This document shows positions 37,030-44,988 of a DNA stretch of 64,000 nt, one piece after another. The translations under genes and the position numbers were made by a program. The notes under the pieces are model-generated. The model had not been told where the DNA came from. It saw nothing but the letters and a program-made list of their open reading frames with translations, and searched no databases. Source of the DNA: UBA9647 sp963739335 (GTDB lineage Bacteria > Bacteroidota > Ignavibacteria > UBA10030); NCBI GenBank assembly GCA_963739335.1, contig CAVUAC010000051.1, positions 291,732-355,731 on the forward strand, in the 5' to 3' direction. Each line of letters begins with the position of its first letter. Position 1 is the stretch's first letter.

Positions 37030-37165
37030 AAGAAATTCGAAGCACAAAATTCTAAATTCTAGACAATATCGAAAACCCGAAATTCAAAAATCCAAACAAA
37101 GAGGGCTCCCTCTTGAGTTTTGGTCATTCGGCTTTGCTTGGGGTTTCGACCTTAGGATTTCGGAT
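37030..37165. repeat. Imperfect inverted repeat, AT-rich, dispersed-element-like
   Basis: About 135 bases form a long imperfect palindrome centred at 37,106 (AAGAGGG at 37,099-37,105 faces CCCTCTT at 37,108-37,114). The arms are made of short words such as CGAAATTC, AAATTCTAAATTC, CCGAAATCC and their complements. Elements of this wording occur between genes in various uncultured bacteria. It separates the broken glycosidase from the MetE-like gene and may be a small non-autonomous mobile element or a transcript-end structure. Confidence 0.55.
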
Positions 37166-37170
37166 TTTAT

Positions 37171-38205
37171 TTATACCACTCCCAGCTCCGTGCGGACGAT
37201 CTTCGTTCCCTCCACCATTGCTTTCAGTTTTCCAAATGCTCGTTCGCGCGGCATGAACTTCATGCCACAGTCAGGAACAATCGTCATTTTCTCGGCGGGG
37301 ATGAACTTGAGTGCTTGCCGGATCCGCTGTGCAACAACCTCGGCTGTTTCTATCTTCTCATCCTTGACGTCGATAACCCCGACGCCAATCTCTTTTTCTG
37401 TCTTGTACTGTTGAAACAACTCCAGACCTATGCCATCCGAGACTGCAAACTCCAGGCATATCTGTTGGCTACGCGTTTCAAGGATAGCTGGAAACAATTC
37501 AGCGTACTGTCCTTTGAAAAGCTTCTTCAGTTGGTAATTTCCGTAGCAGACATGCAGTGCGATTTTTGCGTTGATGCCTTCAACAAGCTTGTTGAATGTC
37601 TGCACGAGCCACGGCATGTCCTGCGGGTAACCCACCCACACCGGTTCGTCGATCTGGATAAAATCGCAGCCCGCCGCAACGAGTCCCTTTAACTCCTTGT
37701 TCAGAATCACGGCAAGATCAAACACCAGCTCTCTCTCGTCTTTGTAGTGCTCATTGGTTGCCCGCTTGGCGAGCATCTGTGGACCCGTTACGCACACCTT
37801 CGTGCGAGCTGCCGTGTGTTCACTCAAGAACTTGAAATGCTTATCCATGTGCAAGCTCTGTTCCCACTTTACGTTGTCCACGATGACAGGATCGGACATC
37901 TGGATTGATAGGTCGAGGTTACCGATGGGATGCATCTTTGCATGATCAAAGTCGAACCCGTAAATGCGCTTGGAGAAGAAATACACCATGGTTTCGCGCC
38001 GGATCTCTCCATCGGTGATGATATCGACACCCGCGAGCTCATGGTCTTTGATCACTGATTTGACGGCGTTGTCGTGTGCCTCTTCAACCTGCGCCAGAGT
38101 CAAAATGCCTTTGGCGGCAAACTCGCGCACGTGATCAAGCCAACGCGGAAATGAGTAGCTGCCAATAACGCTGGTTGGTAAAATGGGCAGGCTTTGGCAG
38201 TTCAA
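37171..38205 (-). CDS. MetE-core (cobalamin-independent methionine synthase C-terminal domain) methyltransferase
   Basis: A 344-residue protein equal to the catalytic half of MetE without the N-terminal domain. Zinc ligands are present: His and Cys in ALHVCYGNYQ near residue 214 and Cys in MTIVPDCGMKF near 315, with acidic residues in IQIDEPVW. It starts with the family's TSVIGSYSFPRW. Such short core proteins transfer methyl groups to homocysteine, in some organisms from methylcobalamin. It is the first gene of the minus-strand series and could receive methyl groups from the corrinoid system about 27 kb away. Confidence 0.85.
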   Translation of the reverse strand: MNCQSLPILPTSVIGSYSFPRWLDHVREFAAKGILTLAQVEEAHDNAVKSVIKDHELAGVDIITDGEIRRETMVYFFSKRIYGFDFDHAKMHPIGNLDLSIQMSDPVIVDNVKWEQSLHMDKHFKFLSEHTAARTKVCVTGPQMLAKRATNEHYKDERELVFDLAVILNKELKGLVAAGCDFIQIDEPVWVGYPQDMPWLVQTFNKLVEGINAKIALHVCYGNYQLKKLFKGQYAELFPAILETRSQQICLEFAVSDGIGLELFQQYKTEKEIGVGVIDVKDEKIETAEVVAQRIRQALKFIPAEKMTIVPDCGMKFMPRERAFGKLKAMVEGTKIVRTELGVV

Positions 38206-38728
38206 AAGTTAGTCCTTTCATTCAGTGCCGTCCAAGAATTGTCCGAGTCAAAAGCGGACAACCTGTGATTGAAAAGCACACACCCTCCGCCACACCGCCA
38301 AAAAGACGGTGGTCAAGAAAGAAGGCGGACAGGTAAATCCCCTCTCCCCAACCGCAAGTCCCTGCTGTAGAGGGGATTGATTGCGCGCGGGTCTTGTGCA
38401 GGTGTTATGATCTTTGCTTTGTCCATCCCCTCTCGAGTGTTGGTTTCTGGGATGAGAGATGGGAGCAGACCCGCCCGACCGCGGTCAGGCGAGCGGGGAG
38501 CCTTCGTGGCAAGCAATATGCGATAATCGACAATTGTAAATCAGAAATCTCCCGGAACAACACACCAAAAATAACCCTTGATTCCTCAAGAAACAAATTG
38601 CCCCCTCTTGACGTAATAAAGAGCGGATTCTTCCTGTCATCCAACACACGACGTTCACGGGGCAAGAGGCTGACCGCACGATGATGATTCACCTCACTTC
38701 TATGTGTGACTCCAAAGGAGGCTTTTCC
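38206..38728. promoter_or_regulatory. Divergent intergenic region with a GC palindrome
   Basis: This 523-base gap lies between two genes that point away from each other, so it must hold promoters for both. The most obvious structure is a palindrome centred on GACCGCGGTC (38,477-38,486) with GCC/GGC arms; such GC palindromes are often dispersed in these genomes. There is also a pair of ACCGTC-like and GACGGTGG words near 38,295-38,315. I could not place confident -35/-10 boxes, and no open frame here looks like a gene. Confidence 0.4.
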
Positions 38729-39700
38729 ATGAAGCGAATCGCTTTTGTTCTCTCTTTCGTCGTTTCTTTTACCATCTCCCCACTGCTTGCACAGCAGGAT
38801 CTGCTCACGGAGATCCGCAATGTTGAGCCGTACGTGGTGAAGTCTGATGGTTTTGTCCTGGAAAGCAAACAAGATGTTTCCATCCAGGCTGTCGCAGCGA
38901 GCGACCGATATCGCGGGATCGGTACAGCCGTTTGGATCCTGGACAAGGCATCACGCGACGTGGTCTGGAAGTTGCATCACGCACCGCGGCACGGCAGAAA
39001 CCATGGTCTTGCGGACTATGATGATGTGGTTCAACTCCCCAAAGGAGAGTACGAGGTTTACTACGCGGCCTACCCTGAACCAACCAACGGCATCGAGAGC
39101 TTTGGTGAGTTCATGGATTTTCTCGCGGGCAAGATCTTCGATGGAAGCCGCCACGGTCGCGAGTATCGAGATCTTTCGTTGACAATCCGCGGGCGCGGCC
39201 AACACGTTAGCCGGGAAGGCATCGACCAATGGCTACAGGGTTTGAAGAAGGATGCCCTTGTCTCGCTCTCCGGATTGTGGGATAATGACTACGCCCAACA
39301 GGGATTCGTTCTCGAGAAACCGGCGGAAGTTACGGTCTATGCTATTGGCGAGATTCAGGATGAGAGCCTGGATGACTACGGCTGGATCATCAACGTGAAG
39401 ACGGGCAAGCGGGTGTGGGAAATGACGGATGCCAATACCGAACATGCGGGAGGTGCGAGCAAGAACAGATTTGTCCGTCAAACGGTCTCTCTCCCTGCCG
39501 GTCAATACGTTGCTTTTTTCACAACCGATGGCTCGCACTCATACCGCGACTGGAACGCGCCACCTCCTTATGATCCGTCCTTCTGGGGCATCACGATTTG
39601 GGTCAAGGATGAGGGACTGAAGAAATATGCAAAGCTCTATGACTACAAGGCCGCCGAGGAAAAGAATGCCGGCCGAACGACTCGGGACGTCCTCATGTGG
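38729..39700 (+). CDS. Secreted protein with two tandem beta-sandwich repeats, cut at its 3' end
   Basis: Starts at the ATG after an ideal AAAGGAGG ribosome site, not at upstream ATGs. Signal peptide MKRIAFVLSFVVSFTISPLL ends at AQQ. Two similar domains follow: the first runs from SDGFVLESKQDVSIQAVA to LPKGEYEVYYAAYPEP, the second from QQGFVLEKPAEVTVYAIGE to LPAGQYVAFFTTDGSHSYRD; both keep GFVLE, a central VW and LPxGxY. The real sequence stops near YDYKAAEEKN; after about 39,700 the frame runs into phage DNA and is meaningless. The only plus-strand gene in the bacterial part. Function unknown, outside the cytoplasm. Confidence 0.7.
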
Positions 39701-39720
39701 CCTCGCCCCGAGCTGCTTGA
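39690..39720. other. Junction between bacterial and phage sequence
   Basis: Here the plus-strand secreted protein loses sense and, in the opposite direction, the phage Gp37-like protein loses sense after FIKQLGARP. GC content, gene orientation and gene density all change at the same place. No repeat, tRNA or integrase marks the edge, and both genes are cut inside their coding regions. Confidence 0.8.
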
Positions 39721-40435
39721 TGAAGCACGGCACCCCGGCCTCGCGGCACTGGCGCAGAACAGAGCGGATCCATGCCACGTCGCAGGGCCGAGCCCCGGGA
39801 CCGCTCTCGCCGCCGCAGATCACCCAATGGATCCCGCGGCGCGCCCCGTCCGGCGCGGACACCTCCATGCCCGGCTCAAGGCACAGGTCGATCTGCTCCA
39901 GCATCGGCTCGACGCTGATGAAGCGCACCGCCGCGGGCGTCTGTCGCAGGAGCGGGATGCGTTCGTCGGCCGCCTTCTGGTCCTCGCAAGAGACCCCGAG
40001 CCAGACGTTCGGTGAACTCGGCGAATCGGCGCGGAACTCAAGCATCCGTTGTGGTCGCTTGGTGAGAATCTGGAACGTGTGTTGGGGGCACTTGTCCATC
40101 ACTTCGAAGACTCGCAGGATGGCGCCATCTGGCAGCGTCTCGTGGAAGAGGTCGCTCATGCTGTTGACGAACACGCGGCGCGGCTTCTTCCAGTGCAGCG
40201 GCTCGTCCAGCTTCGACGGGATCAGCTCGACGCGACCGGTCCAGCGGGGACCCTCGGTGGTCATCCGCGCGAAACCACGGAAGGCCGATCGCGGCTTCCC
40301 GGCGAGGTTCACGCCACGCGCCTTCGAGAACCGCGCCGCCATCCGCTCGGCGTAACAGTTACGGCAGCCCTCGGAAACGCGGGAACAACCGCGCACTGGG
40401 TTCCAGCTCACATCCGTCCATTCGATACCGCTCAC
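39710..40435 (-). CDS. Phage Gp37/Gp68 family protein (DUF5131), C-terminus cut by the junction
   Basis: Starts at GTG (GTGA overlap with the preceding gene's stop): VSGIEWTDVSWNPVRGCSRV, the hallmark start of DUF5131 proteins. The three cysteines of a radical-SAM-like Fe-S motif follow (GCSRVSEGCRNCYAER). Other family blocks are NSMSDLFHE, FQILTKRPQRM, NVWLGVSCEDQ and WVICGGESG. These proteins are common in phages and are predicted radical SAM-type enzymes of unknown substrate. The natural end beyond CFIKQLGARP is missing. Confidence 0.9.
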
Positions 40436-40542
40436 CGCTTCCTCCGCTGAGCGAAGACCGGGATGGCCAGCCACGCGAGCGCTAGCGCAGCCACGAGCAG
40501 CACCAGGGCCTGGGGCAGCAGAGCGAGGAGGGAGTCAATCAT
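40432..40542 (-). CDS. Small single-span membrane protein
   Basis: A 36-residue peptide that is almost entirely one hydrophobic helix (SLLALLPQALVLLVAALALA) followed by a basic tail (QRRKR). Translationally coupled at both ends: ATGA with the upstream stop and GTGA with the gp37-like start. In phages, peptides of this kind can be holin-like or can modify the host membrane; its place among early genes argues against lysis. No family recognised. Confidence 0.55.
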   Translation of the reverse strand: MIDSLLALLPQALVLLVAALALAWLAIPVFAQRRKR

Positions 40543-40736
40543 CGGTCGCAGCCCTCGGAGGCATTGCGTTCTGCCAGATGCGCTCGGATCTTGTGCTTCA
40601 CCAGCGAGTGCTCCGACAGGCGCGTGATGGCGTTCTGCTCGCGGGCGAAGGTGCGGTGCCATGAGCAGTCGGGGCAATGGATCAGCCATGTGCCATCCGG
40701 CTGCTGGTCAAGCAGGATCGGGGTGGGCTCGCTCAC
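40539..40736 (-). CDS. Small zinc-finger-like phage protein
   Basis: A 65-residue protein from GTG (VSEPTPILLDQQPDGTW). The sequence CPDCSWHRTFAREQNAITRL with later HSLVKH has a CxxC then HxxxH spacing like a C2H2 finger; such proteins often bind DNA or RNA. It overlaps the preceding gene by 29 bases, longer than the four-base overlaps around it, so the start could be a little further downstream. Confidence 0.5.
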   Translation of the reverse strand: MSEPTPILLDQQPDGTWLIHCPDCSWHRTFAREQNAITRLSEHSLVKHKIRAHLAERNASEGCDR

Positions 40737-40929
40737 GCGATCCTTCTCGCCGGCTTGACCCGGGCGAAGCGCTGCCCCCTGACTCCAGGCGCGCGTGCTT
40801 CTCGCATAGGTCGGTCCTGCCGACGCGGGGCTCCTCACAGCGCGACCCCGTGAACCCCCGGCCGCTCCTGTACACGATGGCACAGCAGCGCTTGGGATCG
40901 GGGAGCCGGGCGAGGGAGTGACGGGTCAT
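40708..40929 (-). CDS. Small cysteine-containing phage protein
   Basis: A 73-residue protein from the ATG in an ATGA overlap with the preceding gene. The pattern RCCAIVYRSGRGFTGSRCEE then DLCEKHARL has four cysteines and a histidine, similar to short zinc-binding phage proteins that read Cxx..GxxC..LCxxH. The C-terminal 20 residues are charged and probably disordered. Unknown function. Confidence 0.5.
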   Translation of the reverse strand: MTRHSLARLPDPKRCCAIVYRSGRGFTGSRCEEPRVGRTDLCEKHARLESGGSASPGSSRREGSRERAHPDPA

Positions 40930-41174
40930 AGCCGCCGCCACGTCCGAGGTGGAACCCAAGTGAACCGCCGATGCTCGAATGGCGAACGTTCACGCCATCT
41001 CAATGCATTGAGGACCTGTCGTCTCCAGCGTGTTTCACGACCGTCGAGTGACCGCAGAACCATGACCCGACCCAACGCGGCCCCACAGGCTGCGGGCGCG
41101 GGGTAGATTCCACGCTTCACCAGATCGCGCACCATCGCCTTGAAGCGAGCCTCAGCCGGCGTCATGCGACTCAT
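40926..41174 (-). CDS. Small basic phage protein
   Basis: An 82-residue protein (MSRMTPAEARFKAMVRDLVK) with strongly basic helical content, ending RRFTWVPPRTWRRL. The central APAACGAALGRV looks like a short helix-turn segment but is not a recognisable HTH. Coupled by ATGA to the genes on both sides. No family recognised. Confidence 0.5.
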   Translation of the reverse strand: MSRMTPAEARFKAMVRDLVKRGIYPAPAACGAALGRVMVLRSLDGRETRWRRQVLNALRWRERSPFEHRRFTWVPPRTWRRL

Positions 41175-41371
41175 CGCTGCCCCCGCTCCAGCCGCCGGCG
41201 CCGATACACCCCGTAATCGGGCCGCTCGGCTGGGTGCTGATCCATCTCCTCGCGGTGGATCACCTCCCACAGCCAGCGCGGGGTCACCTCGGCCTCCGGC
41301 TCCTCCAGGCCGTACCAGAGCCAGCAGGCCAGGAGCGCCAGGAGTAGGGTGGCGAGGATCAGGGCGGTCAT
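41171..41371 (-). CDS. Small membrane-anchored phage protein
   Basis: A 66-residue protein: an N-terminal hydrophobic helix (MTALILATLLLALLACWLWY) then an acidic and basic cytoplasmic tail. Coupled by ATGA overlaps with both neighbours. It resembles other phage peptides with one membrane span of no known role. Confidence 0.55.
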   Translation of the reverse strand: MTALILATLLLALLACWLWYGLEEPEAEVTPRWLWEVIHREEMDQHPAERPDYGVYRRRRLERGQR

Positions 41372-41670
41372 CGACCGCTCCGATGCGCAGGGATGGCGCG
41401 GACACTATGGGTATAGAGGCGGATCGGATTGTTCGTGGCGCCCCGACGTTCCAGCACCACCTCATACGAGATCCAAAAGGCGTGGAGAGGGGGCGGCGCG
41501 GTCTGCCTGTACGCGACCCCGATCACCTCCCCGTGTTCCCAGACTTCGGGATCCCTCCTGTAGTTCAGGACCTCGACGATGTCCCCGACCCGCGCCACGG
41601 GCGCCACAAGCGCGATCGTGCCCTTGCTCATCGGTCTACTCAGGTAGTGCGGACGGCGGCGGCGCTTCAT
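41368..41670 (-). CDS. Hypothetical phage protein
   Basis: A 100-residue protein beginning MKRRRRPHYLSRPMSKGTIA, with a second possible start at the internal ATG before SKGTIA. It contains a short beta-rich segment, RVGDIVEVLNYRRDP and EHGEVIGVAYRQ, that could be a KOW/SH3-like fold. ATGA overlaps on both sides. Not recognised. Confidence 0.5.
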   Translation of the reverse strand: MKRRRRPHYLSRPMSKGTIALVAPVARVGDIVEVLNYRRDPEVWEHGEVIGVAYRQTAPPPLHAFWISYEVVLERRGATNNPIRLYTHSVRAIPAHRSGR

Positions 41671-42098
41671 GCGGCTTCCTTTCCACGGGGCGGTGGCACG
41701 GCAATCCCCGCATCCGTCATCTGGTCAATGACTTTCTGGATGAATGCCGAGCTCTGCTCCTTCGTCAGATCCGCCATGCTTGGGGGCTCCAGCCGCCACT
41801 CGCCCCCGACATAACGCCGGGGCCAGTCCTCGAGCGGGATGATCCCGGGCAGGTGCTTCTCCTTCAGCCGGTAGTGCAACTCCGCCAGATCGCCCCAGCC
41901 CCATTCCTCGCCGGCCATGGGAAGCAGGACGGCCCTGTAGTAGCCGTGCTGATCGAGCGTCGTCCCCTCTTCCTGCACGCGCGCCAGCGAGAGCCACACC
42001 TCGCGCCCCTTCTGCCGCCTGAGCGCGCGCGTCCATGAGGCTGGATCGGCGATCATGAGCAGCCCTTCGGCCGTGACGCGCGCCGCGTGACGGGCCAC
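41667..42098 (-). CDS. Conserved-type phage protein next to the annealase
   Basis: A 143-residue protein starting at GTG (or ATG at MIADPASWTRAL). The block QHGYYRAVLLPMAGEEWGWG followed by LAELHYRLKEKHLPG resembles a frequent phage protein family that reads QNxYxxGVVLP, usually found in recombination or replication modules, function unproved. Stop of the upstream Rad52-like gene and this start share one base (TAGTG), so the two are coupled. Confidence 0.55.
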   Translation of the reverse strand: MARHAARVTAEGLLMIADPASWTRALRRQKGREVWLSLARVQEEGTTLDQHGYYRAVLLPMAGEEWGWGDLAELHYRLKEKHLPGIIPLEDWPRRYVGGEWRLEPPSMADLTKEQSSAFIQKVIDQMTDAGIAVPPPRGKEAA

Positions 42099-42847
42099 TA
42101 GATCCCCTTGCGGCAGTCCTTGCAGAATGCGTGGCCGTCCGGCGTCTCACCGACGTTCGGGCTCTTGCAGTGCGGGCAGGCCATTGGGCGCTCGGTCTGC
42201 GTCTTGCCCTCGGACTTCCCGTCCGACGCCTTGTCCGCCGCGGACCCGCCCGTCTCGTCGTACCAGGGTTCGGCGTCCCTCCGGCGCCACTGCGGTTTCT
42301 GGCTGCTCTTGCGCCAGACCTTGACGGCATGTGCCTTGATCCACCGCTCGCAGAACCGCTTGTCCCAGCACTCGGACGCGATCCCGAGATCCTTGCAGCA
42401 GCGGGTGAGCGCGTTGGACTTCGCCGCCTCGCACGCGGAGGCGTAGGTCATGCGCTGGTTGTTCGGCTGGTACTCGGTCTCGCCGATCGCCTCGGAGATG
42501 AACCGGCCGCCAGGACCCACGAGCGCGTACTCCCGCGTGATCGTGTTGCCCTGCATCGCGTAGGGACCGCGGGGCACAAGCGCCCAGCCCCCCGGACCGA
42601 AGACCTTGTTCAGCAGCCGCCGGTAGTGGACCTGAGAGACGTAGACCTCCCCAGTCGGCAGGATGTCGTGCGCCTCGTCTGGCAGTTCCTCGGCGAGCGC
42701 CGCGGCTTGCTCCTGCGACAGTGCCACCGTAGCGACCCCGGCATATCCCCGGAAATCCTCGATGGCCTCGCCCGTCTGTACGTCCACGCGCGCCGGCTGC
42801 ACCGTCTCCGCCTCGCGCACCGTCACCATCGCCCCCGTCTCGCTCAT
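42098..42847 (-). CDS. Single-strand annealing protein, Mgm101/Rad52-like
   Basis: A 249-residue protein. The core GEVYVSQVHYRRLLNKVFGP then WALVPRGP, REYALVG, and the stretch RMTYASACEAAKSNALTRCC up to LGIASECWDKRF match the Mgm101/Rad52-like fold of phage recombinases that anneal single strands during replication and repair. The C-terminus ends in a zinc ribbon (CPHCKSPNV and CKDCRKG). It is the largest and best identified gene of the early block. No exonuclease partner is visible in the fragment. Confidence 0.75.
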   Translation of the reverse strand: MSETGAMVTVREAETVQPARVDVQTGEAIEDFRGYAGVATVALSQEQAAALAEELPDEAHDILPTGEVYVSQVHYRRLLNKVFGPGGWALVPRGPYAMQGNTITREYALVGPGGRFISEAIGETEYQPNNQRMTYASACEAAKSNALTRCCKDLGIASECWDKRFCERWIKAHAVKVWRKSSQKPQWRRRDAEPWYDETGGSAADKASDGKSEGKTQTERPMACPHCKSPNVGETPDGHAFCKDCRKGI

Positions 42848-43225
42848 TCACCCCTCCTCGTGAAATCCCCTGAAAATATCCTCGCCCGGTGCCGGCCCTC
42901 CGTAGCCTCGCGCCGCGTTCCGCCGCACCTGCCGCTCCTCCCGCGCCAGCCGGAGCGCCTGCGCCTGCCGCTCCTGCTCGGCGCACACCCGGCATTGCCC
43001 CAGGACCACCTCACCCCCGGGCTCGCCCTGCTGGATCACCGGCCGCGCGCAGGACATCGGGACCCGCATGCTCGAGGACCAGCCCCGGCACAGAACGCGC
43101 GCGCGGGGGCGCATGCACTCGTAGCAGCGCCCGTCCGCCCCGCGGGTCCTCATGGCGGCGCCGCAGTCGACGCAGGTGCAGGGGCGCGCCGTCGTGCCGG
43201 CCTCGCGATCGGGTTCGTCGATCAC
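42848..43225 (-). CDS. Cysteine-rich zinc-binding phage protein
   Basis: A 125-residue protein with two CxxC-like pairs near the start (PCTCVDCGAAM and GRCYECMRPRARVLC) and another later (GQCRVCAEQERQ). The pattern suggests two or three zinc ribbons. The end is a charged helix. Its ATGA start overlaps the preceding stop, and its TGA directly abuts the ATG of the annealing-protein gene. May bind nucleic acid; family not recognised. Confidence 0.55.
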   Translation of the reverse strand: MIDEPDREAGTTARPCTCVDCGAAMRTRGADGRCYECMRPRARVLCRGWSSSMRVPMSCARPVIQQGEPGGEVVLGQCRVCAEQERQAQALRLAREERQVRRNAARGYGGPAPGEDIFRGFHEEG

Positions 43226-43512
43226 GGGAGGACCCCCCGCAGCTCACACGTCCGCACCCGCGCCGTCTCGATCACCTGCGCCCGCACCCTGTCGCTGGCG
43301 TGCCGGCCACCGAAGAGGAGGAAGTCGGCGACCAGCCCCTCGACGGAGAAGGGCGACGGCGCGGCGGCGATTCGCTCGACCCAGGAGGCCCGCGTGTGTT
43401 CTCGCTCGGCCTCGCGGTAGAAACGGGCGAGGTGGTGATGGGCGGTCGTCACCGGGCCCGGGCGCCGGAGGCCCGAGGGGTGTCGGATGACGTCCTCGCG
43501 GGTGACGATCAT
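43222..43512 (-). CDS. Hypothetical phage protein
   Basis: A 96-residue protein (MIVTREDVIRHPSGLRRPGP), helical, ending in RTCELRGVLP. The start chosen is the ATG 17 bases after the upstream stop, rather than the longer Arg/Gly-rich extension that would overlap that gene in another frame. Coupled to the downstream Cys-rich gene by ATGA. Not recognised. Confidence 0.5.
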   Translation of the reverse strand: MIVTREDVIRHPSGLRRPGPVTTAHHHLARFYREAEREHTRASWVERIAAAPSPFSVEGLVADFLLFGGRHASDRVRAQVIETARVRTCELRGVLP

Positions 43513-43529
43513 GAGTTGCCTCGCCGCCG

Positions 43530-43790
43530 CTACCGCCCCGGCGGGAGCGCTTCCGTGGCCGGCCCGCCCGCACGGTCGGCGGCCGAGTCCGGCTGCTCGA
43601 CCTCGTCCGGCGCCACGACCGCGACGCGATCCTCGTCGATCCACTGCCCGTCCGGCCACTTCCCGTGCTCCGCGAGGCTCGTCGGCGCGACGTACACCTG
43701 ACGGCAGCCGTACAGGTAGTACGCCAGGCCGGTGACGATGCCCTCGAAGCCGTTGATCCGGTCCTTCACCTTGTCGCCCAGATTCACCAT
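43530..43790 (-). CDS. Small KOW-like phage protein
   Basis: An 86-residue protein, MVNLGDKVKDRINGFEGIVT followed by GLAYYLYGCRQVYVAP. The first 55 residues fit a short beta-barrel of the type seen in many phage proteins (gDkVkD..tGf.Givt.....GC), the rest is disordered. A likely housekeeping or regulatory phage peptide; role unknown. Confidence 0.6.
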   Translation of the reverse strand: MVNLGDKVKDRINGFEGIVTGLAYYLYGCRQVYVAPTSLAEHGKWPDGQWIDEDRVAVVAPDEVEQPDSAADRAGGPATEALPPGR

Positions 43791-43800
43791 TGCCTTCCTC

Positions 43801-44136
43801 CTAGGAGTGCCTTGTCGCCCGGATCGCTCCGGTGTCCGCGAACATCACGCCAGCAGCGTGCTCCCGCGCCCGCCTCCGCGCCTCGCACTGCTCCGCGATG
43901 ACCTGCGCCTCGGGGAGCCGCACCGCATCGTCCCGGCGCCGCGCGTGGGCCCGCTCCTCGGCGGCCTGCCGGTCGCTCCACGCCCGCTCGGCCAGAAGGG
44001 CGCGCGCGACTACGTCCTTCCCGGCCGGGCCAAGGTCGGCGCCCCAGGTTTCGAGCGCCTCGGCCACCTGAGCCACGAGATCCTCGGGGAGCCCCGTGGC
44101 GACGCCGGTGCCCAGGACGTAGCCCTCGGCGATCAT
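43801..44136 (-). CDS. Hypothetical helical phage protein
   Basis: A 111-residue protein beginning MIAEGYVLGTGVATGLPEDL. The middle is a long charged helix (AERAWSDRQAAEERAHARRR), possibly a coiled coil. Start chosen at the ATGA overlap with the preceding gene. Not recognised. Confidence 0.5.
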   Translation of the reverse strand: MIAEGYVLGTGVATGLPEDLVAQVAEALETWGADLGPAGKDVVARALLAERAWSDRQAAEERAHARRRDDAVRLPEAQVIAEQCEARRRAREHAAGVMFADTGAIRATRHS

Positions 44137-44339
44137 CGGCTGTCCCGCAGGCCCGGCACGGCGCGGAAGGCGGCGTGGACGGCTTCCTGCGCTCTGGCTA
44201 CCAGCATCTCGTCCGTCACGCTGGGCCATTCGCCTCGATGCCTCAGCACGTACACAACAGAGTCGCCGCAAGTCGCCGCATCGATTGCCGCCCACCAACG
44301 GTCCATCGCGTCCGCCCTCGCCTGCTCACTCGTGGTCAT
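44133..44339 (-). CDS. Small phage protein, member of a tandem pair
   Basis: A 68-residue protein, MTTSEQARADAMDRWWAAID, ending AAFRAVPGLRDSR. It shares its first eleven residues and its C-terminal AFRAxPGLR with the next gene upstream (44,343-44,710), so the two are a tandem duplication in which the middle has diverged. Coupled downstream by ATGA. Function unknown. Confidence 0.55.
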   Translation of the reverse strand: MTTSEQARADAMDRWWAAIDAATCGDSVVYVLRHRGEWPSVTDEMLVARAQEAVHAAFRAVPGLRDSR

Positions 44340-44342
44340 TGC

Positions 44343-44710
44343 TCATGCCTCTCTCAGACCCGGCATGGCGCGAAAGGCGAGGCGTGCGGCCATCCGGGCC
44401 CGGCTGTAGGCCTGCCGATCGTCGTGCTCGTCATGCCTTGCAGCATCCAGAGGCGGGCGACCTCGGCGTAATCCTGCGCCAGCTTCGCGGTGGTCAGGCC
44501 TTCAGGCGGGAGATTAGTCAGCCACGTCTCCGCATCAGCCAGCGCGTCCGCCCGCGCCTGGTACGAGTCAGCCTCTCCACGCGCCAGCGGGCCGACAGTG
44601 TGATGGCCCTGGTGCTGATGCCACCAACGCGTTGCCCTACTGATCTCGAAGTCACAGTCAAGACAGCGGTACGGGATCGCGTCCGCCCGTGCCTGCTCGC
44701 TCGTGGTCAT
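44343..44710 (-). CDS. Phage protein, second member of the tandem pair, one frameshift
   Basis: Starts MTTSEQARADAIPYRCLDCD, the same beginning as the gene at 44,133. Between the shared ends lies a zinc-ribbon-like CLDCDFEISRATRWWHQHQG. The open frame as written runs on into noise; a one-base shift near 44,430 restores the ending AFRAMPGLREA and TGA at 44,343, matching the paralogue. ATGA overlap with the preceding stop. Unknown function. Confidence 0.5.
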
Positions 44711-44983
44711 CGGATGCCTCCCACCCCGAGCCGCCGCAGCGCCAGCAGCCCGAGCTCGCGCCTGTACTCGTCCAGCGCCTGCATCAGCGCGGCGCGCGGC
44801 GACTCCTGGGCGAAGGCAACGCGCCAGCACTCCCAGACCCGGACGCGAATCTCCAGCTCCTCCCGGTCCTCGGCGCGGCGCAGTCGGTGCGGTGCCTGGG
44901 GTGAGCTGGATCGGGGGCTCCGGCGCTTCGAGGGCCTGGCCAGGGTCACAGAAGCCGCAGTCGCACGGGTGACGGATCTCCAT
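44707..44983 (-). CDS. Hypothetical phage protein, probable frameshift
   Basis: The ATG at 44,981-44,983 reads MEIRHPCDCGFCDPGQALEA, a plausible start with a CDCGFC cluster, and a second frame carries the end, AEDREELEIRVRVWECWRVA then ALRRLGVGGIR. They join if one base is removed near 44,875. An unshifted reading from 44,988 is also open but has an unlikely N-terminus. The end is coupled to the next gene by ATGA. Confidence 0.4.
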
Positions 44984-44988
44984 GGCAC

